Below, piece after piece: positions 1 through 11,164 of a stretch of DNA of 64,000 nt (position 1 is the first letter of the stretch; every line of letters begins with the position of its first letter). Made by a program: the position numbers and the translations under genes. The notes beneath the pieces were generated by a model. It made no database searches. It was not told where the DNA came from and worked only from the letters and a program-made list of their open reading frames with translations. Source of the stretch: Emydura subglobosa (taxonomy: Eukaryota > Chordata > Testudines > Chelidae); assembly GCA_007922225.1 (NCBI GenBank), contig ML679959.1:20484913-20548912 (forward strand), given 5' to 3'.

Positions 1-510
1 TATTAGAGTGAATGGTCAGCCCCACAGTCCCAATTAATAATTGTCTGACTTATTGAAGCCCAGAGTTCTTATTCACAAGACAGACTTCACCCACCTAAAA
101 CCTAAAACAAAGCCAAACAGACTGAGGGCTGATCAAGTGAGTGTCAGTGGGTAGCTATTAGCTCCAGTCCAGCAAAACTTCCATGGGTAGGTTAGTGTTT
201 GGGCCTGCAACTTCCTCTTGGTCCAGTTATACAAATTCAGCTCAACCAACTTAGCCATTGCCCAGTCTGGTCTCAAAAAGTTCTCTCTCCCATTACCACT
301 TGGTCCTGTAAAGTCAGCCCTACTCTCACCTAGTCTCACAAAGTCATCAGCAGCAGTCTGGCTTACTGCATGCTTATCCAGTCATCTCTAGGCAGAATTC
401 AGAAACTCTGGATAAGAAACCAAGAGCAAAGTAGAACCTCATGGATAGAGCTTCTAGTTTCTTCCCACTTTTTTTTTTAAATGAAGAGAAATGTGCTGTG
501 TATCCAAATG
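1..510. other. Unassigned AT-rich DNA
   Basis: I recognise no gene, RNA or repeat here. The only open frame of note, on the minus strand at 133-339, has no family motif and no plausible splice or start context. Confidence 0.5.
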
Positions 511-519
511 CAACCTCCA

Positions 520-870
520 ACTCAGCCAAAATACTTTCCTTTGACTTTCAGTCAATACCCCTAGTTATGTAGATGAGAGATTTATTTTGCTGCTATTACA
601 CACTGTGCTGAAGGTTTTAGAGTGTTATCCACCATAACCTCCCAATCCTTCTGCTCAATGTTTTGCAGCATATTACAGTCATAAAGAGCATATTCCATTT
701 TCATGTGTTTTACCCCAGCCTCATTACCTTACATTTCCCCTATATTGAATTGCATAAACCATTCATTGGGCTGTTCCTAGTACATCCAAATCTTCCTGCA
801 TGTTATTGCCCTCCTCTTTTGTATTGACTTAACTTTCCACCCTCATCTTTGCATAAGCAGAAAATGTCAC
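520..870 (-). mobile_element. Old CR1-like LINE remnant (RT region)
   Basis: Read on the minus strand, this stretch resembles the region after the reverse transcriptase active site in old sauropsid CR1 copies. The plus strand carries the matching phrases, such as ttacatttcccctatattga and tccaaatcttcctgcatgtt. All frames are broken and neither end can be fixed. The assignment is by resemblance only. Confidence 0.4.
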
Positions 871-1950
871 CTCCCGCTGGGCACGCGTTGCTTCTTCCAG
901 AAAATATAGCATGCAGACCCAAAACTGAAGGCAGTTGTGTGTGGAAGAAGAGCTTGACAAACAGGAAAGATCAAACAAATGCTGAGATGCTACAGGGGAA
1001 AGTTTAATGACAAGTTGCTGTGACATTTTATGGCCAGACTGATTATAAAGACTGAATAAATCTATGGTATATTTCAAGAATTCTACTGTCCTACCATCTG
1101 ATACAGGGGTTGCCATGGTAAGTACAGATTTTCTAATAACTAGGAAGGTGAATAGACTCATAAAACCCATGAAACTTGTTAGTGAATAAATTACATATGA
1201 GATACCCCTCTGGAGATTTAATATTTTTTAAAGAAAGCTATAAAATCTCTTCCTAGGTTATTTTATAAGAACAATATGCAGTAATGTCAAAATCTATCAA
1301 AATGTACCATTTTTGAGATTCCCCCGTCTTGGATGACAGCTTAGATTGGAAAATCATCACGGTGCTAAAAATACTGATGTGGAGGCAGTAGTGTAAGGAA
1401 GTTAGAGTTACTGATTCTAATTACATAGGATTTGCTACTCAGATTCTTAAACCTCAATAAGGTCTAGACCTCTGACTTTACACCTGCAGAATTTTTTAAA
1501 AAATGTAAATAACTCCAGTTTATTACTTGGCTGCATGATTTGTGACAAAGATTTAATGGTAGACTAATATAAAAACAGAAATCAATATTGTTAATACAAA
1601 GCTTAAGTTAAGAAATCAGGTAAATAAAAGTCACCCAATTTCAAGGAGTTAAATGCTAACTCAGACATATCACATACTCTGTACATTTTGTGGAACCTAT
1701 TTAATAACAGAGCAAAATGCTGCCCTCATGCACCCTTGTGTTATCCCATTGAAGTTGTACATGGACATAATTGAAAGCAAAATTTGTCAGAAGTGTCAGA
1801 CACTGCAAGACACCAGTTGCTGGCCGCTCCTAGGACCAGATCCAGAGATGCAGCCAAACAGTACTTAACTGGTGGTAGGAAGTTCATCTTTAATGCAGCT
1901 CGACTGTGTCCCCTTGTAGTAGAGGTTAGTAGCAGGGTAGCATAGCAATC
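871..1950. other. Unassigned intergenic or intronic DNA
   Basis: I see no recognisable gene or repeat. The minus-strand frame at 829-1170 starts in the CR1 remnant and shows no domain. The minus-strand frame at 1741-2103 runs into the foldback element that follows and is a by-product of it. Confidence 0.45.
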
Positions 1951-1951
1951 T

Positions 1952-2231
1952 TTGTCTACTTCTACACTTGGAGCTAGGGATGTAATTCCCAGCTTGCACA
2001 GGCACCTATGGGCAGTGGCAAGTGGTGGCACAGGCTTACTGCCCGTAGTACAAACCCACCTGAACCCTGTGGGTGCATACTTGGGGGAGTTAGTCCATGC
2101 CACAGCTCTCCACTGCCTATGCTACCATGGCAACACTATTATTTTCAGCATGCTAGCTCAATAAGAAGTAGTGCAAATATGTCTGCATGAGCTGGGAATC
2201 TCACTCTAATCTCCACGTGTAGACGTAGCCA
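1952..2231. mobile_element. Foldback non-autonomous DNA transposon (MITE)
   Basis: The ends are inverted copies of each other. The left end reads tctacacttggagctaggga and the complement of the right end reads cgtctacacgtggagatt. Inside, the left arm phrase attcccagcttgcac is mirrored by gagctgggaatctcac. A second inner pair surrounds the central gcaagtggtggcac and gctaccatggcaac. The plan matches a turtle foldback family known to me from memory. No clear target duplication is visible, so the superfamily is left open. Confidence 0.65.
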
Positions 2232-2428
2232 TTGTTTCTCTATAACACTCAAGGATCTCCCTATGCAGTATGCAGGGGTAAACCTCCAGTGGTTGACATT
2301 AGGGGTTTCTTCCGTCACTGGTGCTATGCAAAGCATTCTTACTGTATCAATCAGTTGGGCCCCCAATGTCTACAATAGGAGTTGCAGGTACCAATCAGGC
2401 TCAACTCCTTAAACCGAAATATCTGAAG

Positions 2429-2870
2429 TAGAGCTGAGTGATATCTGGAATTTTTGTCCAGGGGGAAATTCCAACATTTCGATATTTGTCCCAAAGTGGG
2501 ATGAAAAGTTTAAATTTTGAAAATCTCCACAGAATGGAAATTCCAAAAAATGTTGATGTGGAAATGGCGAATGCTTCATTTTGACATTTTTGACCAAAGC
2601 AAAACATGTAGATATTCATGAAATCCAAATGTTTTTGTTTCAGTTTGTTGAAATGACCCAGCCATTTCATTTTGAGTTATTTACATGCTAAACTGCAGTT
2701 TCCCATTGTGACACATTGCCTTATGGGAATGGTAAGTTGGCAGCCTGATGCCCTCATTGTCCCCTATGGGCCAGGCTCTCTTGTTGGACTACTTCTCCCA
2801 TGATGCACCCAGAGTGATGTAACTCCCATGATGCATCACTTCCTGTCCTAAACTTTTGTGTTGTGTTCCT
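2429..2870. mobile_element. TAGAGCTG-family element, copy 1
   Basis: It opens with tagagctgag and continues with AT-rich sequence of the type gaaattccaa, followed by aaactgcagtttccca, gtgacacattgccttatggg and a cccatgatgca phrase. The same order recurs at 61132-61608, where terminal inverted repeats can be seen. This copy seems to have lost its right end. The two minus-strand frames at 2401-2670 are chance products of this AT-rich block. Confidence 0.55.
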
Positions 2871-2879
2871 ATGTGCTGT

Positions 2880-3870
2880 TAAATAGGTGTTGCATTCCAT
2901 TAGGTTGGGGGATGGGGCCTCCATTTAAGTGGTGGGTAAAGTGATCTCTATCTCTAGCTACAGCAGATATATATCTATAGAGTGTAAAGTACATTGGAAC
3001 CCTCATTATAATTTATAACTATGAGGTATTTATAGTATTATAACTATATTTTTAAATTCAGCTGTCTATGCCTGAATATTTCTCACAGTAGTATCTTAAC
3101 AGTAGCTTTGGAGCAATTACATATTTTCTTGTATGTGCTTTTGTTAGGTGGAATCTTTTAGAGAAGACTGCTTTAGAAGTCATAATAAATGAGATGTTTA
3201 TTGAACATTACAGTTTTATCTCCATACTGAATACATTCTGAACAGAAGCATTTCAAACACTCCTAAAATATTGTACATAGAGCTAATTAAAATTATTTTC
3301 CTGAACATTTTAATTGAAACCAGATAAATAACCTGTTTTTGTAGTGGGTGCTCATTTCCCCAAGAAATCAGTTTTTCATAAATGAAGCCTAGATGGCAAA
3401 TTAGTTACAACAGGTGTGAGCATTCTCCATCTTTCCATCTTAATTATTTAGCTGTCTCTAGCTCTGTAGACAGGTGCTTTGGGGAAATTAACAATATTGC
3501 ATTCTTTGAGCACAGGCATATTCCTCTGTCACTCATTCACTTATTTCTGAGTTAGCACAAAATTAAAAGTGTATTTGCAGGAAAAACTCAATTACTGGAA
3601 TCCCTAAAGGGAACAAGTAGGAGTAAATATGGGGCAAATATATGGTAATGCTTTTTAAAAATAACAAGTTCAAATGTACAAAAATGACTATTTTGCCACA
3701 TTTAATATTCATAAGCTTTACACGGCTCTCCTCCCTTTTCTCCCCCTGCTTAATTAAATGTTAGCACTGGATTCTATTATCCACGAATTGTCACTTAAAT
3801 AGCTTGAGTGCTGACTTTTGGTTTTCAAGATAGTGTTTTGCAGACTGTATTTCCTGTTAGGATATAATGC
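2880..3870. other. Unassigned AT-rich DNA
   Basis: No open frame over about 60 codons and no recognised repeat. The only short signature is local AT richness. Confidence 0.5.
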
Positions 3871-3877
3871 ATTGATA

Positions 3878-4003
3878 ATGGGCTTTTCAAAAACACCTAT
3901 CTGAATTATGAGCACAAGTCTCACTGAAAATCACTGACTTTTTTAAGACAATTGGAACTTTAGAAAGCTTAGAAGACAATTAGGCACTTTAGAAAATCCC
4001 AAC
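3878..4003. repeat. Short dispersed palindromic repeat (CTTTTGAAAATC type)
   Basis: The left end gggcttttcaaaaacaccta is mirrored by the right end ttaggcactttagaaaatcc. Between them lies ctcactgaaaatcactgact. The layout fits a sauropsid palindrome family whose arms read GGGCTTTTCAAAAGCGCCTA and its complement. It is diverged. A related copy lies at about 42945-43110. Confidence 0.5.
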
Positions 4004-4009
4004 CTCAGA

Positions 4010-4536
4010 ATGTGTGCATATATGCACATGCACTAATAAATATTATTCTGTTATGCTGGGGGATGGATATATGTCTCAATACACAGGGCAGGGTTTTCCA
4101 TGAAAACCTATTTTTTGCAGAAAGATATTATAACATTTTTAAGGGATGCTTTCCAGGAATCGAGGTTTTTGTATCAATTGATACCTCTCTTTGCAGAATC
4201 AATCGTTTGTTCCTTGTGCATCTTTGAGGAAACAAGTCGAAGGCCTTTAGCCAAGTTTGCAGATGCAGAAAAATTCATTATTTATTTATTTATTTGCCCA
4301 TAAAGAGACCGATGTAATGTTCACTGCAGAAATTCATGCATCATTTGTGGGGAAGGGAGTGGGTCACATGCTGGTAAACTATGAGTGCCTGATGACATAT
4401 CTAGCAGATTTTGAACACTCCCTAGAGGTTCTTACATGTCTTCATATCCATTGCTTGTGCTGCTCTCCATTATTTTCATGGAATAGTATTCTGAGAAATC
4501 CTCAGTCCATCTCAACATTTTTATTTGCTTAAAGCA
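4010..4536. other. Unassigned DNA upstream of candidate exon
   Basis: Several overlapping plus-strand frames of 67-91 codons occur here, but none has a recognisable domain. A short ttatttatttatttattt run at 4279-4293 is a weak simple repeat. Confidence 0.35.
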
Positions 4537-4554
4537 GTAAATAAATCAGTGCAG

Positions 4555-4742
4555 CCATTCGCTAGCTGCTTAACAGGCTGTAGTACTCCATCCGCACTGT
4601 CCTCTCAGGAGTTGTCGACAGAGCAGATGGATAAGGCAGTACAGTCTGTCAGCTTGGAGACTATCCCACACAAGATGAAGATAGCTAACACTTCAAACTT
4701 ACTGCAGACTGAGCATTTTAGAGAGGATTTACAAATGGCAAA
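4555..4742 (+). CDS. Candidate coding exon 1 of an unknown gene
   Basis: A plus-strand frame is open from about 4525 to a stop at 4744 and reads as a Ser/Thr/Gln/Glu-rich, protein-like sequence (for example ALSSQELSTEQMDKAVQSV). I recognise no family. A donor-like GTAAAG follows at 4743, and the in-frame stop falls just after it, as expected for intron sequence. The acceptor is unclear: AG occurs at 4536-4537, 4548-4549 and 4553-4554 after a T-rich tract; the last is used here. With this end the exon leaves two bases of a codon (phase 2), which fits the candidate exon at 5416. It may equally be a chance open frame. Confidence 0.22.
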
Positions 4743-5415
4743 GTAAAGCTTATATGACTTAACATCTCAAACCTCATGCAAAAGTTTGTGGGAGGAATTA
4801 AGACAACCTGCTTTAACATGGGACAATTTCTTACCCATACACAGCTAAAATAACTCATAGATAAGCAGATGTCCTCTAAAAACTATTGCAGCTGATCTCT
4901 GGCTTTCATATCACAAGGGACTGGACAAATAGATCTTTCTCTTAGGAAACCGAACCATAAAAACTTTTGTCATTAATATTTTCCTTACATGAACTATCTC
5001 ATGTAGGAGTGCACAGAATTCTTACAGATAAACCTAAGCCTGGAGGTAGGCCGAAGGCCTTTTCGAGCAGAGCTATAAAATATTTAGAACATGTCTAGAA
5101 AACAAGAGAAATGAAAGCAATCAAAACATCTTTTCCTCCAGATTTTAGTATCAAACTTTGTTTTTTTAAAAAGCTAGGATGTTCTGGAGAGAATATAAGA
5201 AAAAGCCTGCTTAGCACATGCAATGCTGTGCCTGCAGGGACGAGAGTCATTTGGAAAGGGAAATGAATAGCAGATAAATCTCTTTCCCAAACTGCATATT
5301 GCCTTTCTCATCAGCAGTTTGAATGTCTATTGTGTGTGCTGCATTTGTTCTGCACACTGGATCATGTGTGTGCTATAGCTACGGTCTCTTATGACTTGCA
5401 TTCTGTGTATTGCAG
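4743..5415 (+). other. Putative intron between candidate exons
   Basis: If the two flanking exons are real, this is a 673-bp intron that begins GTAAAG and ends in a pyrimidine-leaning tract followed by tgtattgcag. I recognise no repeat inside it. Confidence 0.2.
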
Positions 5416-5493
5416 ATTTAAATGGACAGAAACACTCCTCCCCACAACAGTGGCAGATGTTATTGTATATTCAGATGCAGTCTACTACAAAGG
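5416..5493 (+). CDS. Candidate coding exon 2 of an unknown gene
   Basis: A 78-bp stretch is bounded by an acceptor-like tgtattgcag and a donor-like GTAAAC (GT at 5494-5495). Entered in phase 2 it reads 25 open codons starting FKWTETLLPTTVADVIVYSD and ending AVYYK, then leaves two bases, so it is a symmetric 2-2 exon. The frame meets TAA at once in the following intron (GGG TAA), which agrees with the proposed border. The aromatic and hydrophobic pattern looks like a folded extracellular domain, but I cannot name a family. The phase matches the donor at 4743. A short frame like this can arise by chance. Confidence 0.28.
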
Positions 5494-5499
5494 GTAAAC

Positions 5500-5765
5500 A
5501 CATACTGTGCTTTCCTGGAGATATTACTTTCATTCAATTCTTCTTTTGTTTTTCTCTTCATATAAAATTAAGGTCATTTTGACTGCACATTGATGGTTTC
5601 TTTTTGTGTCTAAGAAAACATGAGAACTTCCATTGTTGTTATTTTCCTTTGTCTTTAACAACTCAGCAGAGGTTTCTGGCCATTCAAAGACCCATTTAAT
5701 GATTTCCACATATACAACAGGGTTGGGTTTTTTATTGTAGCTTGAAAGGTAATATATAACGTGGT
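5500..5765. other. Unassigned DNA
   Basis: Between the candidate exon and the CR1 copy I see no recognisable feature. Confidence 0.4.
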
Positions 5766-5864
5766 CCTAGGCCAGGAGTATGCGAGACATTAAATTCTCA
5801 GATATAGATAGGAGGACGAGTGATCCTAAAAATAGTGGGTCTCAGATTTTCCTGGATGTGATAG

Positions 5865-6416
5865 ATGACAGATTTCTTCACCAAACAGTCAACAAACCTA
5901 CAAGAGGTTAGGGAAGTGGACTGGACTGAAGAACGCAAGTATCTGAATGTGGAAGAGGCTCAGAATTACTTTAAATCAAGATTGCAGAAACTATCTGAAG
6001 CCTGCATCCCAAGTAAGGGGAAAAAAATCACAGGGAAGGGTTGCAGACCAAGCTGGATGAGCAAGCATCTCAAACAAGTGATTAAGAGAAAACAGAAAGC
6101 CTACAAGGAATGGAAGATGGGAAGGATCAGCAAGGAAAGCTACCTCTTGGTGGTCAGAAAGTGTCAGGAAAGAGTGAGAACTGTCAAAATTAAAGCAGAG
6201 TTGGACCTTGCAAAGGAAATTAAAACCAATAGTAACAGGCTCTATAGCCATTTAAATAAAAAGAAAGCAAGGAAAGAAGAAGTGGGACCACTAAACACTG
6301 AGCATGGGGTAGAGATTAAAGATAATCTAGGCCTGGCTCAACATCTAAATGAATACTTTACTTCAGTTTTCAATAAGAGTAATGAGGAGGTTAGGGTTAA
6401 TGGCAGAGCGGGCTAA
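5865..6416 (+). pseudogene. CR1 ORF2 fragment: endonuclease tail and EN-RT linker
   Basis: About 183 open codons belong to the CR1 pol protein between its AP-type endonuclease and its reverse transcriptase. Visible family features are the basic stretch ending KQVIKRKQKAYKEWK, the ELDLAKEIKTNSNRLYSHL segment, and the phrase HLNEYFTSVFNKSNEE just before the RT. In a live element this protein nicks target DNA and primes reverse transcription there. Here the frame stops at 6414 before any RT motif, so it can only be a relic. It is the longest open frame in the window but not a host gene. Confidence 0.85.
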
Positions 6417-6899
6417 AGGAAATATGGAAGTAGAAATTATTACATGTGAGGTGGAAATCAAATTCAAAAAGCATAATGGGACTAAATGAGAGTCTCAAAT
6501 CCAGTAGACAAGACTTTTAATGAATCTCTAACCTTGGAGGTCATACCCTACGACTAGAGATCATATATGTTGCTAATATAGTACATATTTTTAAGAAAGG
6601 GGAAAAAAATGATCAGGGAAACTACAGGCCTGTTATTTTGACCTCAATTGCATGCAAGGTCTTAGAACAAATTTTGAAAGAGAAAAGGACATAGAGGTCA
6701 GTGGTAATTGGGATAAAATACAAAATGGTTTTACAAAAGTAGATCATGCCAGACCAACATGATCTCTTTCTTTGAGAAGATAACTGATTTTTTTGGCAAA
6801 GGAAATGCAGTAGATCTAAGGCATCTGATACAGTTCCTCATAGGAAATTAGAAGTTAAAATGGAGAAGATGGGGATTAATATGAGAATTGAAAGGTAGA

Positions 6900-7333
6900 T
6901 AAGGAACTGGTTGATGGGGAGACTGCAATGGGTGAACCTTTCATGCTGAAAAGTGAACTGTCAGGCTGGAGGGAGGTTACAAGTGGAGTTCTTCAGGGAT
7001 CAGTCTTGGGACCGATCTTATTTAACATTTTAATTAATGACCATGGCATAAAATGTGTGAGTGTGCTAATGAAAATTTGCGAGTGACACAAAATTGGGAG
7101 GTATTGCCAACATAGAAAAGCATCAGAATATCATACAAGAAGATCTGGAGTACTTTGAAAACTGGAGTAATAGAAATGGGATGAAATTTAATATTGCAAA
7201 GTACAAAGTCCTGCAATTAAGGTCTAACAACAAGATTTTTTGCTATAAGCTTGGGACTTATCAGTTGGAAGTGACAGAGGAGAAGACAGATCTGAGTGTA
7301 TTGGTTGATCACCGGATGACTGTGAGCCATTGA
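6900..7333 (+). pseudogene. CR1 ORF2 fragment: broken reverse transcriptase palm
   Basis: The RT signature SGVLQGSVLGPILFNILIND is readable at about 6982-7041. Just after it the catalytic box, FADD in active CR1, reads FASD at 7076-7087 (ttt gcg agt gac), so the first catalytic aspartate is lost. From 7094 the frame continues as GGIANIEKHQNIIQEDLEYF and NWSNRNGMKFNIAKYKVLQL, typical of the palm-to-thumb region, to a stop at 7331. Frameshifts separate these blocks. Confidence 0.85.
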
Positions 7334-8190
7334 TGTGATGCAGCTGTGAAAAAGGCTAATGCAATCTTAGGATCCATCACGCAAAGTATTTCCAGTTGAG
7401 ATACAGAAGTGTTAGCACCATTATACGAGACACTGGTGAGACCTCATCTGGAATAGTGTGTGCAGTTCTGGTGCCCCAGGTATAAGACAGATGAATGCAA
7501 AGTGAAACAAACAGGTGCAGAAAAGGCTACTAGGATGATCAGAGGAATGGAAAACCCACCTTATGAGAGGTGACTCAAAGAGCTTGGTTTGTTTAACATA
7601 ACCAAATGAAGGCTGAGGGAAGATATGATTGCTCTCTATAAATACATCAGAGGGATAACTACCAGGGAGGAAGAGGAGCTATTTAAGTTAAGCAGCAATG
7701 TAGACACAAGAACAAATGGATATAAACTGGCCATTAACAAGTTTAGGCTTGAAATTAGACAAAGGTTTATAACCATCAGAGGAGTGAAGTTCTAGAACAG
7801 CCTTTCAAGGGGAAAAGTGGGGGCAAAAAACCTGACTGGCTTCAAGACTGATCTTGAAAAGTTTATGGAGGAGATGGTATGATGAAATTGCCTACAATTG
7901 CATCTTCTGTGATTGGGTAGCAAATATCCCCAATGGCCAGTAATGGGCCACTAGATAGGGAAGGCACTGAATTAGTATAGATAATTCTTTCCCAGGTATC
8001 TGGCTGTTGGGTCTTACAGAAATGCTCAGGGTCCAACTGACCACCGTATTTGGAAAATAATTTTCTTCTCGGTTAGACTGGCAAAAAAGTTTGGGTTTTT
8101 TCACCTTCCTTCTGCAGCATGGGGCATTGATCACTTACATGTTTAAACTAGTGTAAATGGTGGATTCTCTGTAACTTGCAGTCTTTAGAT

Positions 8191-8321
8191 CAGTGGTTTT
8201 TAACCTGTGGTGCATGAACCCCTGGGGGTCTGCTGACTATATCTAAGATTTCAAAACTAGTCCACACATCTGTTTGGAATTATTTAGAGGTCTGAAAATG
8301 AAATATGGTTGAAAACCACTA
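8191..8321. mobile_element. hAT-like MITE (131 bp) nested in CR1
   Basis: The termini are inverted: the left reads cagtggtttttaacc and the complement of the right reads tagtggttttcaacc. Immediate flanks are ctttagat (8183-8190) and ctttaggt (8322-8329), an 8-bp target duplication with one change, as expected for the hAT superfamily. Removing the element rejoins the CR1 3' UTR phrase gtctttagatcatggatttg. It has no coding capacity and would have depended on a transposase made elsewhere. Confidence 0.88.
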
Positions 8322-8613
8322 CTTTAGGTCATGGATTTGAGGATTTCAGCAACTCAGCCAGAGGTTAGGGGTCTAATTACAGGATTGGGTGGGCAAGATT
8401 CTGTGGCCTGCAATGTGCAGGAGGTCAGACTAGATGATCATGATGGTCCTTTCTGACCTTAAAGTCTTTGAGCAGTGTCTGTGTGCCAGTGTGTAATTAT
8501 TTCATAAACCTTACAATCTATTGTTACTAAATGATATTGTTGATTTTCTGTTAGTTGGAAAGTTATTCAGTTACCTTCAGGAATACCAGTTACTTCTGAT
8601 AGGATCTCCAGAT

Positions 8614-8690
8614 TTATCCAACCCTGCAAAGCCTATTAATGTCAATATGTGTCATTCCATTGACTTCAGTGGGGTTTGGATCAAGGTTTA
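8614..8690. repeat. Short palindrome, CTTTGGATC family
   Basis: The left arm carries tgcaaagcctattaatgtca and the right arm ccattgacttcagtggggtt followed by tggatcaagg. The two arms are complementary with mismatches. See the copies at 17950, 26506, 47372 and 49803. Confidence 0.5.
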
Positions 8691-8879
8691 AGTGCTGGTT
8701 TCATTTCTTAACTGTGGTCACTTGAATTCCTCTCAAGTCTCTGAGGTTTGTACAGGTGACTTCTTGTTGCACCAACTTGAAACTTACAGTTCTTCATTTA
8801 TGCTCAAATCAGTCTGTTCTCTATGAAGTTTGTCTTTATTCAATAGACCAAAACTGCTAAGGTTTTGCTGCATAATATT

Positions 8880-9030
8880 ACTATTTATTTGTAGTACCAT
8901 AGGTTCTAAAAGTCCTAGGCAAGTATCGGACCCCACAGTGCTATGTGCTCTACAAACAGCACAAAAAGATGGTCCCTGTCTCCCTGTCCCAAAGTTAATC
9001 TAAATTAATACAATAAGACTGATGGGGGAG
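8880..9030 (-). mobile_element. tRNA-derived SINE tail, minus strand
   Basis: The plus strand reads tatttgtagtaccataggtt, then accccacagtgctatgtgct, ctacaaacagcacaaaaaga and tggtccctgtctccctgtcc. This is the reverse of the common tail of turtle pol III SINEs (cagggaccatctttttgtgc, then the tagcac box). The tRNA-like head is missing or too diverged to see. Confidence 0.65.
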
Positions 9031-11160
9031 TACAAGTAAACAATGAAATAATATTGGTCAGCATGATAGGCCGGGCCCTCAGCACATCAGCAGCCTAATG
9101 GGGCTAACTGTCCGTTGAAAAGTGTGTTAAATGATCTCTTTAGAAACTCCTGTAACACTGATTCCATTGTGGCTGGTGCATAATGAGCCTTACACAGCCC
9201 ACAAAAGAAAAAGGTTATCAAACAACTTTTCTAGTGTGGAGTCCTTAATATGGTTATTAAAGCCTGGAAAATGCAGAGAAGTTGCTGGGGTGCTCTGGGC
9301 AGCTAGGCGATGTGCTAAAGCAATACATCCCTACTTGCATCATCCAATGTGGATGGAGCCCCCAACATTAATAAAAGCTGTGTTTCCCTGTCTGAACCCT
9401 TGAGGAGAGAGCAGGGGAGGAGTCATCAGTTACCCTCCTGAGTGGTCAGTCCCCCCAGGAGTTCAGCAGTCCTCCTTAGTACAAAGAGTCATTCTTATTG
9501 AACTATAAAGAAATCTTAACAAGAAACGTATCTGAAGGATAAAAAGGTCAATAGAAAACTGGAGATGGCTCAGATGGACACTTCAGGCAAATTCAAAAAC
9601 TCCCCAGAACAAATATCTCATTGGTTGGCATGGAACTAGAGCAGGTGGACATTTATGCAAATAATCTTTCTGCTTTTCCATCCCTTTTCCTCACACAGAA
9701 CAAACAATGGCAGATCCCATAGTAAAGAGCCATATGGGAAGAGCATTTTAACTCTGCTCCTTCAACAGAGATCTTGATAGATCATGATTTAGAACAAATA
9801 GGCTTAACAGGATTGCTATTCTGATCCAAATCTCTTTGCATAATCCTAAATTTGTTTGATGCGTGGCGAGGAAAGTAGTTCAGGACCAAGATTACATAAA
9901 ATCCAGTGTGAAACGGATTGAGACTATTTTAATTTCATCCTCTTTCATGCCCAGTGAATTAAATGTAAACAGACTATCTATTATTAAGCTATACACCAGT
10001 CAGGCTCTGTCAACTCATATTAGGGAAATGTAACACTTCTCTTTCCCTTTCTCAAGGCTTTGAATAGTACTCACCACCATCGAAGTTTAGGGCTTGCCAT
10101 CTATGGCCCTTTCCAATGGGCATCATCATTCAGAAGTCACTGCAGTCAATGAGTCTTCAAAAAAAAAAAAAAAAAAAATCAAGACACACTTCTCTAGATG
10201 CATAAATGTGGATGCTTAACCTTCATCATCCATGTTGGAAAATGTTGGCCTAAACTTGCTATACTTCTCTTATTACAGCCACTGTCCTGAGTGGACTCAC
10301 TGAACTGATATTCACATAATAGCTTCATATAGGTGGTAAACATAACTGAAGTTATATGGAACCTCCTTAAATAAGACCTTCAAAAATATTCCTGAAACAT
10401 GATGGACGGAGAACATCTAATTTCTTTAGCATCTTCTGAAAAACAAGCCTAAAAAAATTCACTTACAACATGAAGTAACTAAACTAGAATACTTATATAA
10501 AAGAAACAGTTCTTCTCAACTTTACAAGGAAGCAATTAATTAATGCTAGAGGCAATGGCTTTTGCTAATCGAAAGAACAGAGCATAACTTGTGTCTGCTT
10601 AAGCAATCCCATTATGAGAAAGGAGGAAAGCAGAAACATTATTGGCCTATCAATTAAAATGAAAACATGCAGTGGAACACAATTAATTATATTAAAAGCA
10701 ATCACTCACTTTGCACTGAAGATAGAGCTGTTGAGTTTGATGGGTTATATTAAGATGTATATGTTCCCTCAGTTCACCAGGTTTGATATGCTTGGGGAAT
10801 GACTTTTTAAATTTAGTCTTTCAAGTTTGTCTATTTCTGTATGAATAAATAATAATTATCTAAATTCTTCATTGATTCTTGATATTATATTTTCTGCACA
10901 GCCTTTCTCGCTTGGTAATTTCCTCTACCTTGTGGCTTTTCAACAGATATTCTGTTTCATTTTGTTTGTTTGATTTTTGTTTTGTTTTTCCAGTCATCAT
11001 GAACCCTAAGTTGTACCTTTAGGGAAAAGAATCTTTTTAATAGATCACAGGATCTGAATGAAGCAACTGACTCTTCTCCAGAGACTTACAGGCTCCACTC
11101 TGCATGACAGAATGGAAAATTACTAAAGAATATTAAGAGAGCTAAATCAAGGTAATGTAC
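9031..11160. other. Unassigned DNA with one poly-A tract
   Basis: No recognisable gene. A run of 20 A residues lies at 10159-10178 and has no identifiable retroposon body upstream. Frames at 9131-9403 and 10614-10802 show no motif. Confidence 0.45.
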
Positions 11161-11164
11161 TAGC

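Larger units (their letters stand above)
5768..8474 (+). mobile_element. CR1 LINE, 5'-truncated, plus strand (copy A)
   Basis: This copy runs from the end of the endonuclease domain through the reverse transcriptase to the CR1 3' terminus. Parts in order are the endonuclease tail (about 5830), the EN-RT linker (5865-6416), a broken RT (about 6420-7333), the thumb and C-terminal region with many stops (7340-7890), and a 3' UTR ending at ggtcctttctgaccttaaag. The 5' border is approximate. A hAT-like element of 131 bp interrupts the 3' UTR at 8191-8321. The copy is dead: many stops and frameshifts, and a changed RT active site. Full CR1 elements are about 4.5 kb, so roughly the 5' 40% is missing. 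Confidence 0.9.

Noticed and set aside
1741..2103. 120-codon minus-strand frame
   Set aside because: Much of it overlaps the foldback element at 1952-2231.
10159..10178. Poly-A tract as the end of a processed pseudogene
   Set aside because: No coding remnant or target duplication could be found upstream or downstream.
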